Below, one piece after another: positions 9,008 to 17,488 of a stretch of 64,000 nucleotides of DNA; position 1 is the first letter of the stretch, and every line of letters starts with the position of its first letter. This stretch comes from Halalkalibacter oceani. Its GTDB lineage: Bacteria > Bacillota > Bacilli > Bacillales > Bacillaceae_D. Where the stretch lies: positions 124,001 to 188,000 of the forward strand of contig NZ_JAMBOS010000006.1 in the NCBI RefSeq assembly GCF_023715705.1, in the 5' to 3' direction. Made by a program: the position numbers and the translations under genes. The notes beneath the pieces are model-generated. The model did not search any database. It had not been told where the DNA came from and was given only the letters and a program-made list of their open reading frames with translations.

Positions 9008-9640
9008 TCATTCATAAGCGACAAGCACTTGAGCGCGGATCGTCAGCTGACCTGGCTGAATTGGGGTAGCGGCGCTGGCGCTCAGCAGTCGCGGCGCAGG
9101 GAAGTCGGGCGGATGCCCCTGTTCTTCAACCTTGCTTGGATAGGGGGGCAGTAAAACGCCAAGTGTTGTCGCAATCGACTGCGCTTTGCTGATCCCGTTT
9201 TCCACGGCGAGCTGCAGGACTTGCTGCCGGTATGCATCCGGACGCTGCAAGGTAAATTGAATGGCTCTCACCGTATTGGCGCCTTTTTCCACTGCTGCGT
9301 CTACGATTGTGCCGACGATATTGATTTCCTCAATCGTGATTTGAAACAGGTGGGTGATGTCATAACCGGCAAATATGCTGACCCCGTCTTCATAATTGTA
9401 CTTGCTGTCAATTTGATAAAGCACGGTTGCAATCTTCTCATCCCCGATCCCCAATCTTCTTAATTCATCGAGAATAGCGGTCATTGTTGCTGAATTTTCG
9501 CTCTGACCCTGACGTAATTCGAGCGTCTCTGTAGTGACGCCGAGCGTCACAATCGCCTGGTCAGGAGCGACAGTCAGCTCTGCTTCGCCAATGACCTTGA
9601 TTTGAGGCAATTCCATCTCCCGGTTTGCTGGATCGATCAT
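9008..9640 (-). CDS. SIMPL (DUF541) domain protein
   Basis: A 210-residue SIMPL-domain protein. The N-terminal IKVIGEAELTVAPDQAIVTLGV and the later ENGISKAQSIATTLGV are characteristic. The family (BP26/OMP28/YggE) is poorly understood; some members are linked to oxidative stress or form channel-like oligomers. Unlike many homologues there is no signal peptide, so this copy is probably cytosolic. AGGAGAG lies six bases before the ATG. Divergent from the PRC-barrel gene. Confidence 0.88.
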   Translation of the reverse strand: MIDPANREMELPQIKVIGEAELTVAPDQAIVTLGVTTETLELRQGQSENSATMTAILDELRRLGIGDEKIATVLYQIDSKYNYEDGVSIFAGYDITHLFQITIEEINIVGTIVDAAVEKGANTVRAIQFTLQRPDAYRQQVLQLAVENGISKAQSIATTLGVLLPPYPSKVEEQGHPPDFPAPRLLSASAATPIQPGQLTIRAQVLVAYE

Positions 9641-9752
9641 CGTCTTCTCTCCTATTGTTTGTCATTGTAATGAGCGCTTCCTGTTATAGATTATTTTTTA
9701 GACGGAGCGAGTATGTCTTTTTAGCTATCTTTTCCGGCAATTGTGAAAAGAG

Positions 9753-9777
9753 GTTTACGAGCTGAGCAGGCGGGTAC
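9753..9777 (+). promoter_or_regulatory. Sigma-B-like promoter of PRC-barrel gene
   Basis: GTTTAC, a 13-base spacer and GGGTAC, matching the general-stress sigma-B pattern (GTTTaa-N12-15-GGGtAt) at ten of twelve positions. Ends about 28 bases before the start codon. Confidence 0.65.
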
Positions 9778-9805
9778 AACATAAACAATTACAAAAAAGG
9801 AGGCG

Positions 9806-10564
9806 ATGAAGTTGATCTTAAAAGCGAAGAATCTGAAGCGGTTTACAATGAGAGCAACAGATGGCGACATTGGCTCGATTGATGATTTTTATTTTGATGA
9901 TGAATCCTTTGTGGTTCGGTACTTCATCGGGGATACGCGGACTTGGTTTTTTGGAGGAAAGGTACTGTTAAGTCCCGAAGCGTTTACGGATGTTCATATT
10001 GCCGATGAATCGATCTCAGTCAATGCGACGAAAGAGCAGATTAAGGACAGCCCGAAGCCGGACGAGAAGGAACCGATTTCAAGGCAGTATGAAAGAGAGC
10101 TCGGCCAATATTACGGCTGGGGCGCTGCTCCGCTGACCCAGCCTAGCCGATCCTTGTTCGGCGAGGAAGCTGTTGAGCCGCATGAAAGAGCAGCAGCCGA
10201 CCTTGAGACACGCGAGGAAAGTCACCTGCAAAGTGTCAACGATGTACGAAATTACAGAGTACATGCGATTAATGGCGAGGTTGGCAGAGTATCAGACTTT
10301 TTACTGGAAAGTGACACATGGAACATTCGGTATCTTGAAGTCGATGTCGGTGGCTTTCTCACCAAGGAATTGGTGCTCGTATCAACGGACTGGATTTCGG
10401 AAATCAATTGGCGTGACAGGACGATCACGGTCAATGTTGACAAGGAACGGATTGAGGCAGCACCGGATTATTTTGAAGAAACACCATTAACGAGAGAAGA
10501 TGAAATGAGATTGTTCCGCCACTATGACCAGCAGCCTTACTGGGAAGCCAGAAGACCATATTAA
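9806..10564 (+). CDS. Protein with two PRC-barrel domains
   Basis: 252 residues built from two PRC-barrel modules (about 1-75 and 145-225), each beginning with a strand ending in DGDIGSIDDFYFD or NGEVGRVSDFLLE and followed by a WFFGGKVLLSP- or GGFLTKELVLVS-type strand. PRC barrels bind proteins or RNA; the exact role of stand-alone Bacillus copies is unknown. The linker is rich in Glu and Pro. AAAGGAGGCG lies directly upstream of the ATG. The sigma-B-like promoter suggests a general-stress protein. Confidence 0.85.
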   Translation: MKLILKAKNLKRFTMRATDGDIGSIDDFYFDDESFVVRYFIGDTRTWFFGGKVLLSPEAFTDVHIADESISVNATKEQIKDSPKPDEKEPISRQYERELGQYYGWGAAPLTQPSRSLFGEEAVEPHERAAADLETREESHLQSVNDVRNYRVHAINGEVGRVSDFLLESDTWNIRYLEVDVGGFLTKELVLVSTDWISEINWRDRTITVNVDKERIEAAPDYFEETPLTREDEMRLFRHYDQQPYWEARRPY

Positions 10565-10603
10565 GAATAAAAACGCGCGACAGTTGATTGCGCCTGCAAG
10601 CAA

Positions 10604-10673
10604 GAGGCCGGGATGCCACATTAGTCCCGGCCTCTGCCTTTTCAAGCCCGTTGTGAACCACTCACAACGGGCT
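10604..10673 (+). repeat. Dispersed intergenic repeat, copy D (two hairpins)
   Basis: First hairpin GAGGCCGGGA (10604-10613) with TCCCGGCCTC (10625-10634), then a T-rich stretch that suits a terminator. The second hairpin has arms AGCCCGTTGTGA (10645-10656) and TCACAACGGGCT, the same core as the copies near 4.1, 20.4 and 55.2 kb. Located between convergent genes. Confidence 0.75.
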
Positions 10674-10710
10674 TCCCTATATCATGAAATTGTCCCGCTC
10701 TGGCGGAAGA

Positions 10711-10980
10711 TTACGACTGCTTTGTGATTTCAGCCCTGACTAATTCGGCAAGCTCCGGCTGGTCATAAAGGGAAAGCACTCCTAATACGGTGTCATCAGC
10801 GATTTCACCGGCTTCTTCCTTCGGGACGGTCAGGGAGATTGCCTGCTCGAGAGCCGGCGGAATGATTTGACCCGGGAAAGCCTGCTGATAAAGGGCGCGC
10901 GGATCAAGCTCATGATTGATGCACCATTGAGCAAAGACGAGAATCATCATCTGCTCATCAAACAGAAAATTTTGTTTCAT
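10711..10980 (-). CDS. Small hypothetical protein, translationally coupled
   Basis: I do not recognise this 89-residue protein. It is acidic, mostly helical in appearance and has no membrane span or signal peptide. It starts MKQNFLFDEQMMILVFAQWC and ends in a LAELVRAEITKQS helix. Its start codon overlaps the stop of the preceding MmcB-like gene (ATGA-type, 4 bases), so the two are almost certainly translated together, which suggests a shared or related role. Confidence 0.7.
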   Translation of the reverse strand: MKQNFLFDEQMMILVFAQWCINHELDPRALYQQAFPGQIIPPALEQAISLTVPKEEAGEIADDTVLGVLSLYDQPELAELVRAEITKQS

Positions 10981-11675
10981 CCTTTATCCTCCTTTATTAA
11001 TGCTGATAATTCCTCGTAGAAGTCTTCGTTGTATTTCGTAATGATATGAACCCGCGCTTTGTCCAGTGGAATCGCTTGCCTGCATGAAGCCGTCTGGCAC
11101 AGCACTTCTTCCTGCTTTGTGCCGACCAGGTACTTGTGCCGCTTTTTACAAGCCGGACAAGTCGCATGAATGAGGGAAGCGGCGGCATTGCTGGCAAATT
11201 TCCCTCCGGTGACGTCCTTTGTTTCCTTTGACAGCTCCTGAAACAGCACTGCATTTGTCGCGGCGCGGCCGGTGCGCTTCAGCAGTGTCTCCAGCGTCAT
11301 GATCCGTTTCGGATTTTTCGTCGGCTTCTTTTTTACGGTAATGTTGTCATATTGATCAACCTCAAGCAGTCCATAGCGGGCCGGAAGCTCCTCGACAGTA
11401 AGCAGGTCCTGCGGTGTCATAATATAAGCATAATCAGAAACCTCATGATACCCGTAGGAGGAATGGAGCACCTCATCGCGGAGAAAATCAGAGCGTGAGG
11501 ATTTCACTTCAATGATTCTTGCTTCCTTCCGTTTCAGGTTGATTCCTAACGCATCAGCCTGGATTTTCTTACGACGCACGAATAATTTCACTTCATTGGC
11601 GCATAAATCAGTCATTTTTGCTTTTAGCCAATACAACGACAGTTTTTTTAAATGCTTATGTAACGTACTTTCCAT
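10977..11675 (-). CDS. MmcB-like PD-(D/E)XK-fold protein with zinc ribbon
   Basis: 232 residues. The N-terminal half holds ADALGINLKRKEARIIEVK, a D...EVK arrangement of the PD-(D/E)XK nuclease fold as in the MmcB DNA-repair family, followed by SSRSDFLRD. The C-terminal part contains CPAC near residue 170 and a second Cys pair about 20 residues on, a likely zinc ribbon. Proposed role: DNA repair or DNA binding in the cytosol; the exact reaction is unknown. First gene of a two-gene unit with the small overlapping gene. Confidence 0.7.
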   Translation of the reverse strand: MESTLHKHLKKLSLYWLKAKMTDLCANEVKLFVRRKKIQADALGINLKRKEARIIEVKSSRSDFLRDEVLHSSYGYHEVSDYAYIMTPQDLLTVEELPARYGLLEVDQYDNITVKKKPTKNPKRIMTLETLLKRTGRAATNAVLFQELSKETKDVTGGKFASNAAASLIHATCPACKKRHKYLVGTKQEEVLCQTASCRQAIPLDKARVHIITKYNEDFYEELSALIKEDKG

Positions 11676-11693
11676 AGATGATGTCCTCTCTTG

Positions 11694-13076
11694 TTAAATG
11701 AAATGAAGCAAATATAAGCTGTACACCGCTGTCACAAGGACGACGGTTAGCACGGCGACATAGGCGACATTTTGCCTCATGATCGTTTTCGCCGGCTGAT
11801 TCATCAGTTTTGCTGCCATTAGCATCTGTCCGGAAAAAGGAGAGAGCTGGGTAGCCATTGACCAGGCGACGAGTAAGAGCAATGCTAAATAATGGGCGCT
11901 GACGCCAAAGTTTTCAGGAGAGAGCGCACTGCCGATGCCAATCACAATGATCACCGGATGAATACCGATTTGTGCCAGAAAGATCGTCAACAGCACAATT
12001 AAATAGCTAAGAATATAAACCGAGCCGAAGGAAGCTTGGAATAACCAGGACGAAATATAGGCACCGATTTCTGTACTGGCCATCGCTTTTCCAAAAAAAC
12101 CGGCACTAATAAAGATAGCAATCTCGTTTTTCAATTGAAAGAATGAATGCTGAACCTGAAGCGCGAGATCCTGCGTAAATGACCGTAATGTTTTCGTTGC
12201 CAGTGACCAAATAACGGGCAGTACAATTGAGAGCAGACAGACGATGATAATCATGTTGACATGCGACAAGAATTCCAGTAAAAACGATAGTCCGACCAGT
12301 GTCCCGCAAAATAAGAAAAACGGCGTCAGTGAAGGCGTCGCGACCGCTGTCCGGCCATTTGACTGACGCTCGATCAGCGGATCATCCGGAAACTTGATAC
12401 GGGAAAACATCAAGGCGCAGACGAGCAAATAAAGCGCCGCCAGCAACAGGCCGTAGCCGCCGATTTCGATCCACGACAGGTCAAACAAAACGAGAATAAG
12501 GCCGACATTGACGAAATATGGCGACCAAAGCATGCAAAAAGCAAAGGCGCGCATGATCGTCAAAGTCAGCTTTTGATCGCGGTAGCTGGAGAAGCTTTCT
12601 TCGGCGATCCGCTTCACAATCGCCATGGAGCCGAAGTTTAACATAATTCCGATCGTCGCCGTTAATAGAAAGCTGAGCCGGTAAGGGTGCTGGCCGCTGC
12701 GCTCTTCCCGTTCCTGAACGGCTTTTTTTAAAGCTGACAAATAACCGGCTGAAGACATAAACGTGCCAATAATCGGAATGAGCAGAAAGAGCGACAGTAG
12801 ATTTATATTTTCCCCGAAGCCGCTGATCACTTCTTCGATCCTGATTTGTTCCACATAAAAGCAGATGCTTCCCGCTACGAGCAAAAGCGCAACGACGAGC
12901 CTGCTGATCTTTGATAAAAAGTAGAAGGCACAGACGAGCAGGAAGGCCCCGAGTATGCTGTATGTAAGCACAAAAAAGCGGTGGTGATAAAAATGCTCAA
13001 TCAGATAAAGAATTGAGGTTATATAACAAAGCACACCTAATGCTTTCGTGAATGGATGAAGGTTCGTGTTAACCAT
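11694..13076 (-). CDS. Multi-spanning permease-like protein, family copy 1
   Basis: 460 residues with about 11-12 hydrophobic spans in two half-repeats. The first half has GIMLNFGSM then MLWSPYF; the second has NEIAIFISAGFFGKA, IGIHPVI and LSPFSGQ. The same marks recur in three other genes of this window (15811, 26832, 28455), so this is a paralogous family. The layout, two halves each ending in a broken helix with a Ser-Pro pair, resembles ion-transporter superfamily permeases (dicarboxylate, citrate, arsenite), but I cannot name the family or substrate. The start at 13076 has GGGGGAGG seven bases upstream; the open frame extends further. It follows the YtrA-like operon by 76 bases. Confidence 0.72.
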   Translation of the reverse strand: MVNTNLHPFTKALGVLCYITSILYLIEHFYHHRFFVLTYSILGAFLLVCAFYFLSKISRLVVALLLVAGSICFYVEQIRIEEVISGFGENINLLSLFLLIPIIGTFMSSAGYLSALKKAVQEREERSGQHPYRLSFLLTATIGIMLNFGSMAIVKRIAEESFSSYRDQKLTLTIMRAFAFCMLWSPYFVNVGLILVLFDLSWIEIGGYGLLLAALYLLVCALMFSRIKFPDDPLIERQSNGRTAVATPSLTPFFLFCGTLVGLSFLLEFLSHVNMIIIVCLLSIVLPVIWSLATKTLRSFTQDLALQVQHSFFQLKNEIAIFISAGFFGKAMASTEIGAYISSWLFQASFGSVYILSYLIVLLTIFLAQIGIHPVIIVIGIGSALSPENFGVSAHYLALLLLVAWSMATQLSPFSGQMLMAAKLMNQPAKTIMRQNVAYVAVLTVVLVTAVYSLYLLHFI

Positions 13077-13152
13077 CTCCTTTCCTCCCCCTATTATAAC
13101 GCTTTTCCAGCGAGGGGGCACGTACCGAAAGTAAAGGTGTGCCATTTCGTGA

Positions 13153-13842
13153 TTATTGATACAAGTCCGTCATCCACTCGACGATGCCTTGATTCCGCTC
13201 GTCACGCAGCTTTTCGACATTATGATGACCGATAATCGCGCCATCTTTAATCGCGATCACTTCATCAAGCAGCATTTCAATTTCTTTAATTTCATGCGTC
13301 GTGATCAGCAGGAGCTGCTTTTCGAGGTCAATATAGGAGATCAGCCCTTTGACGATTGAATCGCGGACCATCGGATCAAGCCCGGAAAGCGGCTCATCGA
13401 GCAGGACGATCGGGACTTCACGCGCCAATGAAAGAACGATTTTCAGGCGACCACGGTTGCCTTTCGACAGATGCTTCAGCTTTGCGTTTCTGTCCAAATT
13501 CATAAACAGGCGAATCTCTTCCGCTTTTTCGAGATTAAAGTCGGGGAACTGTGTCGCATGGAAATCAATCGTTTGACCGACATTGTAAAAGCCATAGTAT
13601 TCATCGAGCTCCGATAAATAGGAGACCTCGGCTGCCATTGTCCGGTTTACCTTTTTTCCGTTAATTAAAATTTGTCCGCTTGACGGCTGGGTTAATCCGG
13701 CGATCAGTTTTAAGGTCGTTGATTTTCCACTTCCGTTCTCACCGACGAGCCCGATTATTTTTCCAGGTGTTAACGTAAGATCAATCCGGTCCAATGCAGT
13801 CTTTGTCATGAATTTTTTCGTGACGTTTTTGAAAATAATCAT
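13153..13842 (-). CDS. ABC transporter ATP-binding protein (YtrB-like)
   Basis: 229-residue ATPase: Walker A GENGSGKSTT near residue 35, signature HLSKGNRGRLK near 125 (a degenerate LSGGQ), Walker B IVLLDEPLSGLD near 145, and an H-loop in TTHEIKE. It energises the integral membrane partner encoded at 14226. It overlaps the GntR gene by four bases, so the order permease, regulator, ATPase forms one operon. By analogy with the Bacillus ytr operon, export or resistance to envelope-active compounds is likely; this is inference. Confidence 0.9.
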   Translation of the reverse strand: MIIFKNVTKKFMTKTALDRIDLTLTPGKIIGLVGENGSGKSTTLKLIAGLTQPSSGQILINGKKVNRTMAAEVSYLSELDEYYGFYNVGQTIDFHATQFPDFNLEKAEEIRLFMNLDRNAKLKHLSKGNRGRLKIVLSLAREVPIVLLDEPLSGLDPMVRDSIVKGLISYIDLEKQLLLITTHEIKEIEMLLDEVIAIKDGAIIGHHNVEKLRDERNQGIVEWMTDLYQ

Positions 13843-14222
13843 CGGTTCATTCCTCCATTTTCCCCTTGTAAAAACGTATGCAGGCCATCCTTAATTTCCG
13901 TATAGGAATAGCCCATTTCCTGCATTCCTTTGACAAACTGTGAAATTTCACGCTGCTTCAGCTCTTCTCTCATTTCCGTCAGAACGCTTTCGTCCTCTGT
14001 CACAAATGTTCCCTGTCCGCGTTTTGTTTCCACAATGCTCATCCCTTCCAGCTCCCGATAGGTACGGCTTACAGTATTTGGATTGACACTTGCCTGAATG
14101 CCCATTTCCCGGACAGACGGCAGCTTATCTCCCGGTAGCAATTCTCCCCTGAGAATTTGGCGCTTGATCCGGTCAGCCAATTGCGTATAAATCGGCTGAG
14201 AGGATTGAAATAACTCGGTCAT
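13839..14222 (-). CDS. GntR family repressor (YtrA subfamily)
   Basis: 127 residues: a winged-helix GntR DNA-binding domain (PSVREMGIQASVNPNTVSRT, about 40-60) followed by only a short helical tail, the hallmark of the YtrA subfamily. It should repress its own operon by binding the palindrome at 15073-15106, which overlaps the promoter -10 box. Placed between the permease and ATPase genes, three bases after the permease stop and overlapping the ATPase start. Confidence 0.9.
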   Translation of the reverse strand: MTELFQSSQPIYTQLADRIKRQILRGELLPGDKLPSVREMGIQASVNPNTVSRTYRELEGMSIVETKRGQGTFVTEDESVLTEMREELKQREISQFVKGMQEMGYSYTEIKDGLHTFLQGENGGMNR

Positions 14223-14225
14223 CGC

Positions 14226-15047
14226 CTACACCTCCACTTTGCGGTCAAGCAGCCAGCAAGCGGCGGCAAATACAGCAATCGCCATCAGCGCCTCAATGAC
14301 ATAAGTACCAAGATAGATCGTAGCGGCACCGATGTCCGTTACGAAGAGACTGATTCCTTCCGTCGCATCAGCCGAGAATTGGAGCCCCTGGGCGAATTGG
14401 ACGAGATTGATTTCTCCCCATTCGGTTAAAAAGCGGAAAAACGGGGTTTCTGTCAACCAGGCCCAGCCGCTCACGAAACAAAGGAAGAGAATAAACGTCA
14501 AAATAATGCTGAAAAAGCTACCGATATAACGGCTGATCAGGAGGAAGATCATCCAGAAGAACAGGAAGTAAAGCGCAAAGTTAAGCGCAATTAAAAACAG
14601 ATGAACACCACCAAGGAGCCCGAGGTTGATGACATCCCCCCAGATCAAGGCAGGGAAGAGGTCGGCGAATGCTCCGGCAAAAAAATAGGAAAAAGCGGTA
14701 ACAGCGCCGATGATTAAGAGCGAGCCGATCATTGAAACAATGCCGGCTGTCAGCTTGGCGCTCAGCAGCGCATAGCCAGGCAACGGATTGTGAAGCCAGA
14801 GGTGCATCCGTTTTCGTTCAGATTGCAGGCTGTAATAGAAGTAGTAAACGAGATAAAACAGATGGAGCACCATCACCGCGACTGAAACAATCATCACCAT
14901 TTCCCAGCCCATTCCCCAGTTCATGCTCTGGCGTGATCCGACATAAAACATAACACTTGCGAGAAGTGCGTACGTAATAAGCGGAAGCAGAAAGGCCGGT
15001 AATCCTAAACGTAGTTCCTTTTTCGTTAAATTCCACCATGCAGTCAT
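14226..15047 (-). CDS. ABC transporter membrane subunit of YtrA-like operon
   Basis: 273 residues with six or seven hydrophobic spans and no enzymatic motif. An ABC-2-like permease: the SERKRMHLWLHNPLPGYAL loop after the second span is typical of such exporters. First gene of the three-gene operon, transcribed from the promoter at 15092-15120. The substrate is unknown; cell-wall-active agents are plausible because YtrA-type operons respond to them in B. subtilis. Confidence 0.82.
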   Translation of the reverse strand: MTAWWNLTKKELRLGLPAFLLPLITYALLASVMFYVGSRQSMNWGMGWEMVMIVSVAVMVLHLFYLVYYFYYSLQSERKRMHLWLHNPLPGYALLSAKLTAGIVSMIGSLLIIGAVTAFSYFFAGAFADLFPALIWGDVINLGLLGGVHLFLIALNFALYFLFFWMIFLLISRYIGSFFSIILTFILFLCFVSGWAWLTETPFFRFLTEWGEINLVQFAQGLQFSADATEGISLFVTDIGAATIYLGTYVIEALMAIAVFAAACWLLDRKVEV

Positions 15048-15072
15048 TTTGTAAAACCCCCATTGTCATAAT

Positions 15073-15120
15073 GTATTAGTGTATTAATTAGATAGTACAC
15101 TAATACAATCATACTGTCAA
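15073..15120 (-). promoter_or_regulatory. Promoter and YtrA-type operator of the ABC operon
   Basis: Minus strand: TTGACA (15120-15115), 17 bases, TACTAT (15097-15092). A perfect 11-base inverted repeat, GTATTAGTGTA (15073-15083) and TACACTAATAC (15096-15106) with a 12-base spacer, covers the -10 box. Its AGTGTA...TACACT core resembles the inverted repeat reported for B. subtilis YtrA. Confidence 0.8.
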
Positions 15121-15283
15121 CGCATTTGTAAAAAAATAGGCTGGTACTATTCCTCGCAGTTTGGTTGTGTCAGCTCGTAACGGTTGATAACGCTGGAAGA
15201 AGAAAAGGGTGAGGAGGGAAACTGAAGCCGATTTCTTTTCTTTCGTCACCGTTTTGCTATAAAATAGAGGTGGAGGTGAAGAA

Positions 15284-15685
15284 ATGGCAAAAATGTATTT
15301 TACCGTTGAGGAAGCGAACGAATGGCTGCCGACATTCGAACAGGAACTACATGAACTCCAAAAATTGCAAAAGCAGGCGCATGAGATGTCCACTACTTTG
15401 CGACGCTTGAAAAGCGCCCACTACAAAAAGCTTCAGACAGAAACGGAGAGCACCTTCTTCTTGGAAAGCAAGCTTGAGTTTATTGATATGCAGTTTAGGC
15501 TTCATCTTCAAAATATTCAAGCATCGGGAGCCCAGCTCAAAGATGTTGAGCAAGGCTTAATTGATTTTCCGGCTTTTATCAATGAGAAGGAAGTGCTTCT
15601 ATGCTGGAAGCTCGGGGAAAAAGAGATTACTCACTATCACGGACCTGATGAAGGATTTGCCGGTCGAAAACCGCTCGAATCATAG
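15284..15685 (+). CDS. DUF2203 family protein
   Basis: 133 residues. It begins with YFTVEEANEWLP, continues as a long coiled helix, and ends with the DUF2203 signature: GLIDFPA, LLCWKLGE, and GFAGRKPL. Function unknown; probably a small cytosolic helical protein. A ribosome binding site (GGAGGTGAAG) is well placed. Two hairpins follow, the second with a T run. Confidence 0.85.
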   Translation: MAKMYFTVEEANEWLPTFEQELHELQKLQKQAHEMSTTLRRLKSAHYKKLQTETESTFFLESKLEFIDMQFRLHLQNIQASGAQLKDVEQGLIDFPAFINEKEVLLCWKLGEKEITHYHGPDEGFAGRKPLES

Positions 15686-15710
15686 TTTCATATAGATAGA
15701 AAAAGCGCAA

Positions 15711-15749
15711 AAGCCAGGATTGCGCTCCAGAAGATAGCAATCCTGGCTT
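15711..15749 (+). terminator. Hairpin after DUF2203 gene
   Basis: AAGCCAGGATTGC (15711-15723) pairs perfectly with GCAATCCTGGCTT (15737-15749). There is no long T run, so it may stabilise the 3' end. Confidence 0.6.
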
Positions 15750-15759
15750 AGTTACAGAT

Positions 15760-15801
15760 AAAGCCCGAACCGGAGAAAGCAGCTTCGGTTCGGGCTTTTT
15801 T
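15760..15801. terminator. Bidirectional terminator
   Basis: AAAGCCCGAACCG (15760-15772) and CGGTTCGGGCTTT (15786-15798) followed by T residues. It serves the DUF2203 gene and, on the other strand, the permease ending at 15811. Confidence 0.85.
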
Positions 15802-15810
15802 CCGTCTCGC

Positions 15811-17217
15811 TTAAAACCAGATCACTGTCTGAATGTAAGCTTGCGTACATATGTAAAAAAGGAGCGCGAATTTCCACTGACTTAAGAGGCTGTTTTTTAA
15901 AGGCGACCTGCCGTTTTCCCCACTTAGCACGATCGCCGGGACAATCATTGGTGATAAGAGCACGGCAAACACGCTGCCCGTCGTTAAGGCGAGGACGATC
16001 AATTCCGGTGGATAAGGAAGCGGAATATGCTGCAAAATACCGCCGACAAGCACCATCACCGTCGATGGCATAAGCCCGCCCATTGCCAGCAGCGGAACAG
16101 TAAACGGAAGGAACCAAAGCAGGTTTAACCAGGCGACTTCCTCGGTAAGCGAATAAACTGCTTCAACGACAATATAGCCCCAGCCTGAGCCGTTTAGCGA
16201 GTAAATTAAAAAGCCGGCAGCGAGAAAAATACTAAATTCCCTCGCTCTTGAAGATAGACCGTTTGCTGGAGATAAGTATTGTCTGAATTCCTGATAAAGC
16301 TGAACGGCTTTTCGTTTGAGCAGAAAATAGAGCAGCGTCCAGCTGAAAATGACGATCGGCAACAGCGTTAAAATATCAAAAGGCAAAAGCGAATTCATCA
16401 AAAATATCGCCGCGAGCAAGGAGAGAAACAGCCCGCAAAACTCAAGCACAAGCGATGATTGCTGTTTGTCTTTCTGATAATCGGAAAAGATCTGTTTCAG
16501 CTCTCCGGTTATGTTCAATGAATAGGCCTTCTCGTCAAAATGAAAGAGCAGAACCGCCAGAACAACACCAAGGAGCGCGATCAGTGTACCTTGGACAACG
16601 ATCAGCACGATATCGGCTTGCATGATCGTCACAACATAAGCGAGACTCGGCGTGCTGATTACCCACAATGTGCTGAGCGAGAAGCCTCTCAGCAGAGCCG
16701 AAGCTTTGAAGCTTTCCCAGTCTTCTTCCTTTTTTGAGCCTACTATATTTTGCAAAAGTTGAAACATGACAGGAATCGAGCCAAATAAAAGAAAGTAGGC
16801 GCTAATTTGCGTAGTCGTTAGGACCCCGAAATAAAAGCGCTTACTCGTTTGCAGCTGCTTTTGAAAAAAGCCGGTTAAGGCGCCAATATAGTTCTCCTGC
16901 TTCAGCACCCAGCCGACCATCGGAATAAGCAGGAGCATGACGAGTAGTGCCCGCATTTGCCGCGCGCCCTCCGCGAAAAATAGAGCCGGATCGACCTCGG
17001 CGCTTGTGATCATAATTAAGAGTGCCGCCGTCAGCATCAACATAGGTGGCAGCAGCGCCCTCCAAGGCAAAAGAATCAGGGTGAAGAAGAGCGAACAGAT
17101 GCCGAAACAGGAAAGAGCGGCTGTGATGAACGCCGAGGAATAAAGAAGTTCAATAAAATGAAAAAGGGCAAATAAGGACAAAGATAAGATAAAACCAGCT
17201 GAAGCAATTTGGCGCAT
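15811..17217 (-). CDS. Multi-spanning permease-like protein, family copy 2
   Basis: 468 residues, about 12 hydrophobic spans. It shares the half-repeat marks of the copy at 11694, but more diverged: FLLFGSIPVMF and LRGFSLSTLWV in the first half, REFSIFLAAGFL and a Ser-Pro pair (VLLSPMIVPA) in the second. The central cytosolic loop is charged (FSDYQKDKQQSS). Likely a secondary transporter of the cytoplasmic membrane; substrate unknown. The start is ATG at 17217, with only a weak AAGGAGAAC-type site. Monocistronic. Confidence 0.7.
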   Translation of the reverse strand: MRQIASAGFILSLSLFALFHFIELLYSSAFITAALSCFGICSLFFTLILLPWRALLPPMLMLTAALLIMITSAEVDPALFFAEGARQMRALLVMLLLIPMVGWVLKQENYIGALTGFFQKQLQTSKRFYFGVLTTTQISAYFLLFGSIPVMFQLLQNIVGSKKEEDWESFKASALLRGFSLSTLWVISTPSLAYVVTIMQADIVLIVVQGTLIALLGVVLAVLLFHFDEKAYSLNITGELKQIFSDYQKDKQQSSLVLEFCGLFLSLLAAIFLMNSLLPFDILTLLPIVIFSWTLLYFLLKRKAVQLYQEFRQYLSPANGLSSRAREFSIFLAAGFLIYSLNGSGWGYIVVEAVYSLTEEVAWLNLLWFLPFTVPLLAMGGLMPSTVMVLVGGILQHIPLPYPPELIVLALTTGSVFAVLLSPMIVPAIVLSGENGRSPLKNSLLSQWKFALLFYICTQAYIQTVIWF

Positions 17218-17411
17218 AATGTTCTCCTTACCTTTCTCTATAGTATCTCTAGTTTATCGCATTTCTTTCAGAAAGTAAGGGCAATTCAAAAAAATGAACA
17301 GCGCAGGAAGCGAAGACAGGTTGCGTTGTTAGTTTATGCACCCGTTAAAATAAAAATGTCCCTTCATGATCCGTCCTTGGCTGTCAGGAAAAAGAAATAG
17401 ATTACGCTGAC

Positions 17412-17436
17412 GTTTAGCTTTAAAAAGAACGGGAAT
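17412..17436 (+). promoter_or_regulatory. Sigma-B-like promoter of ectD
   Basis: GTTTAG, 13 bases, GGGAAT, close to the sigma-B pattern. The transcript would start near 17443, giving a 5' leader of about 46 bases. Confidence 0.6.
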
Positions 17437-17488
17437 GGCATGTACTGTTACCGAAATTCATTTGAATATTTGATAAGGAGTGATAGGT

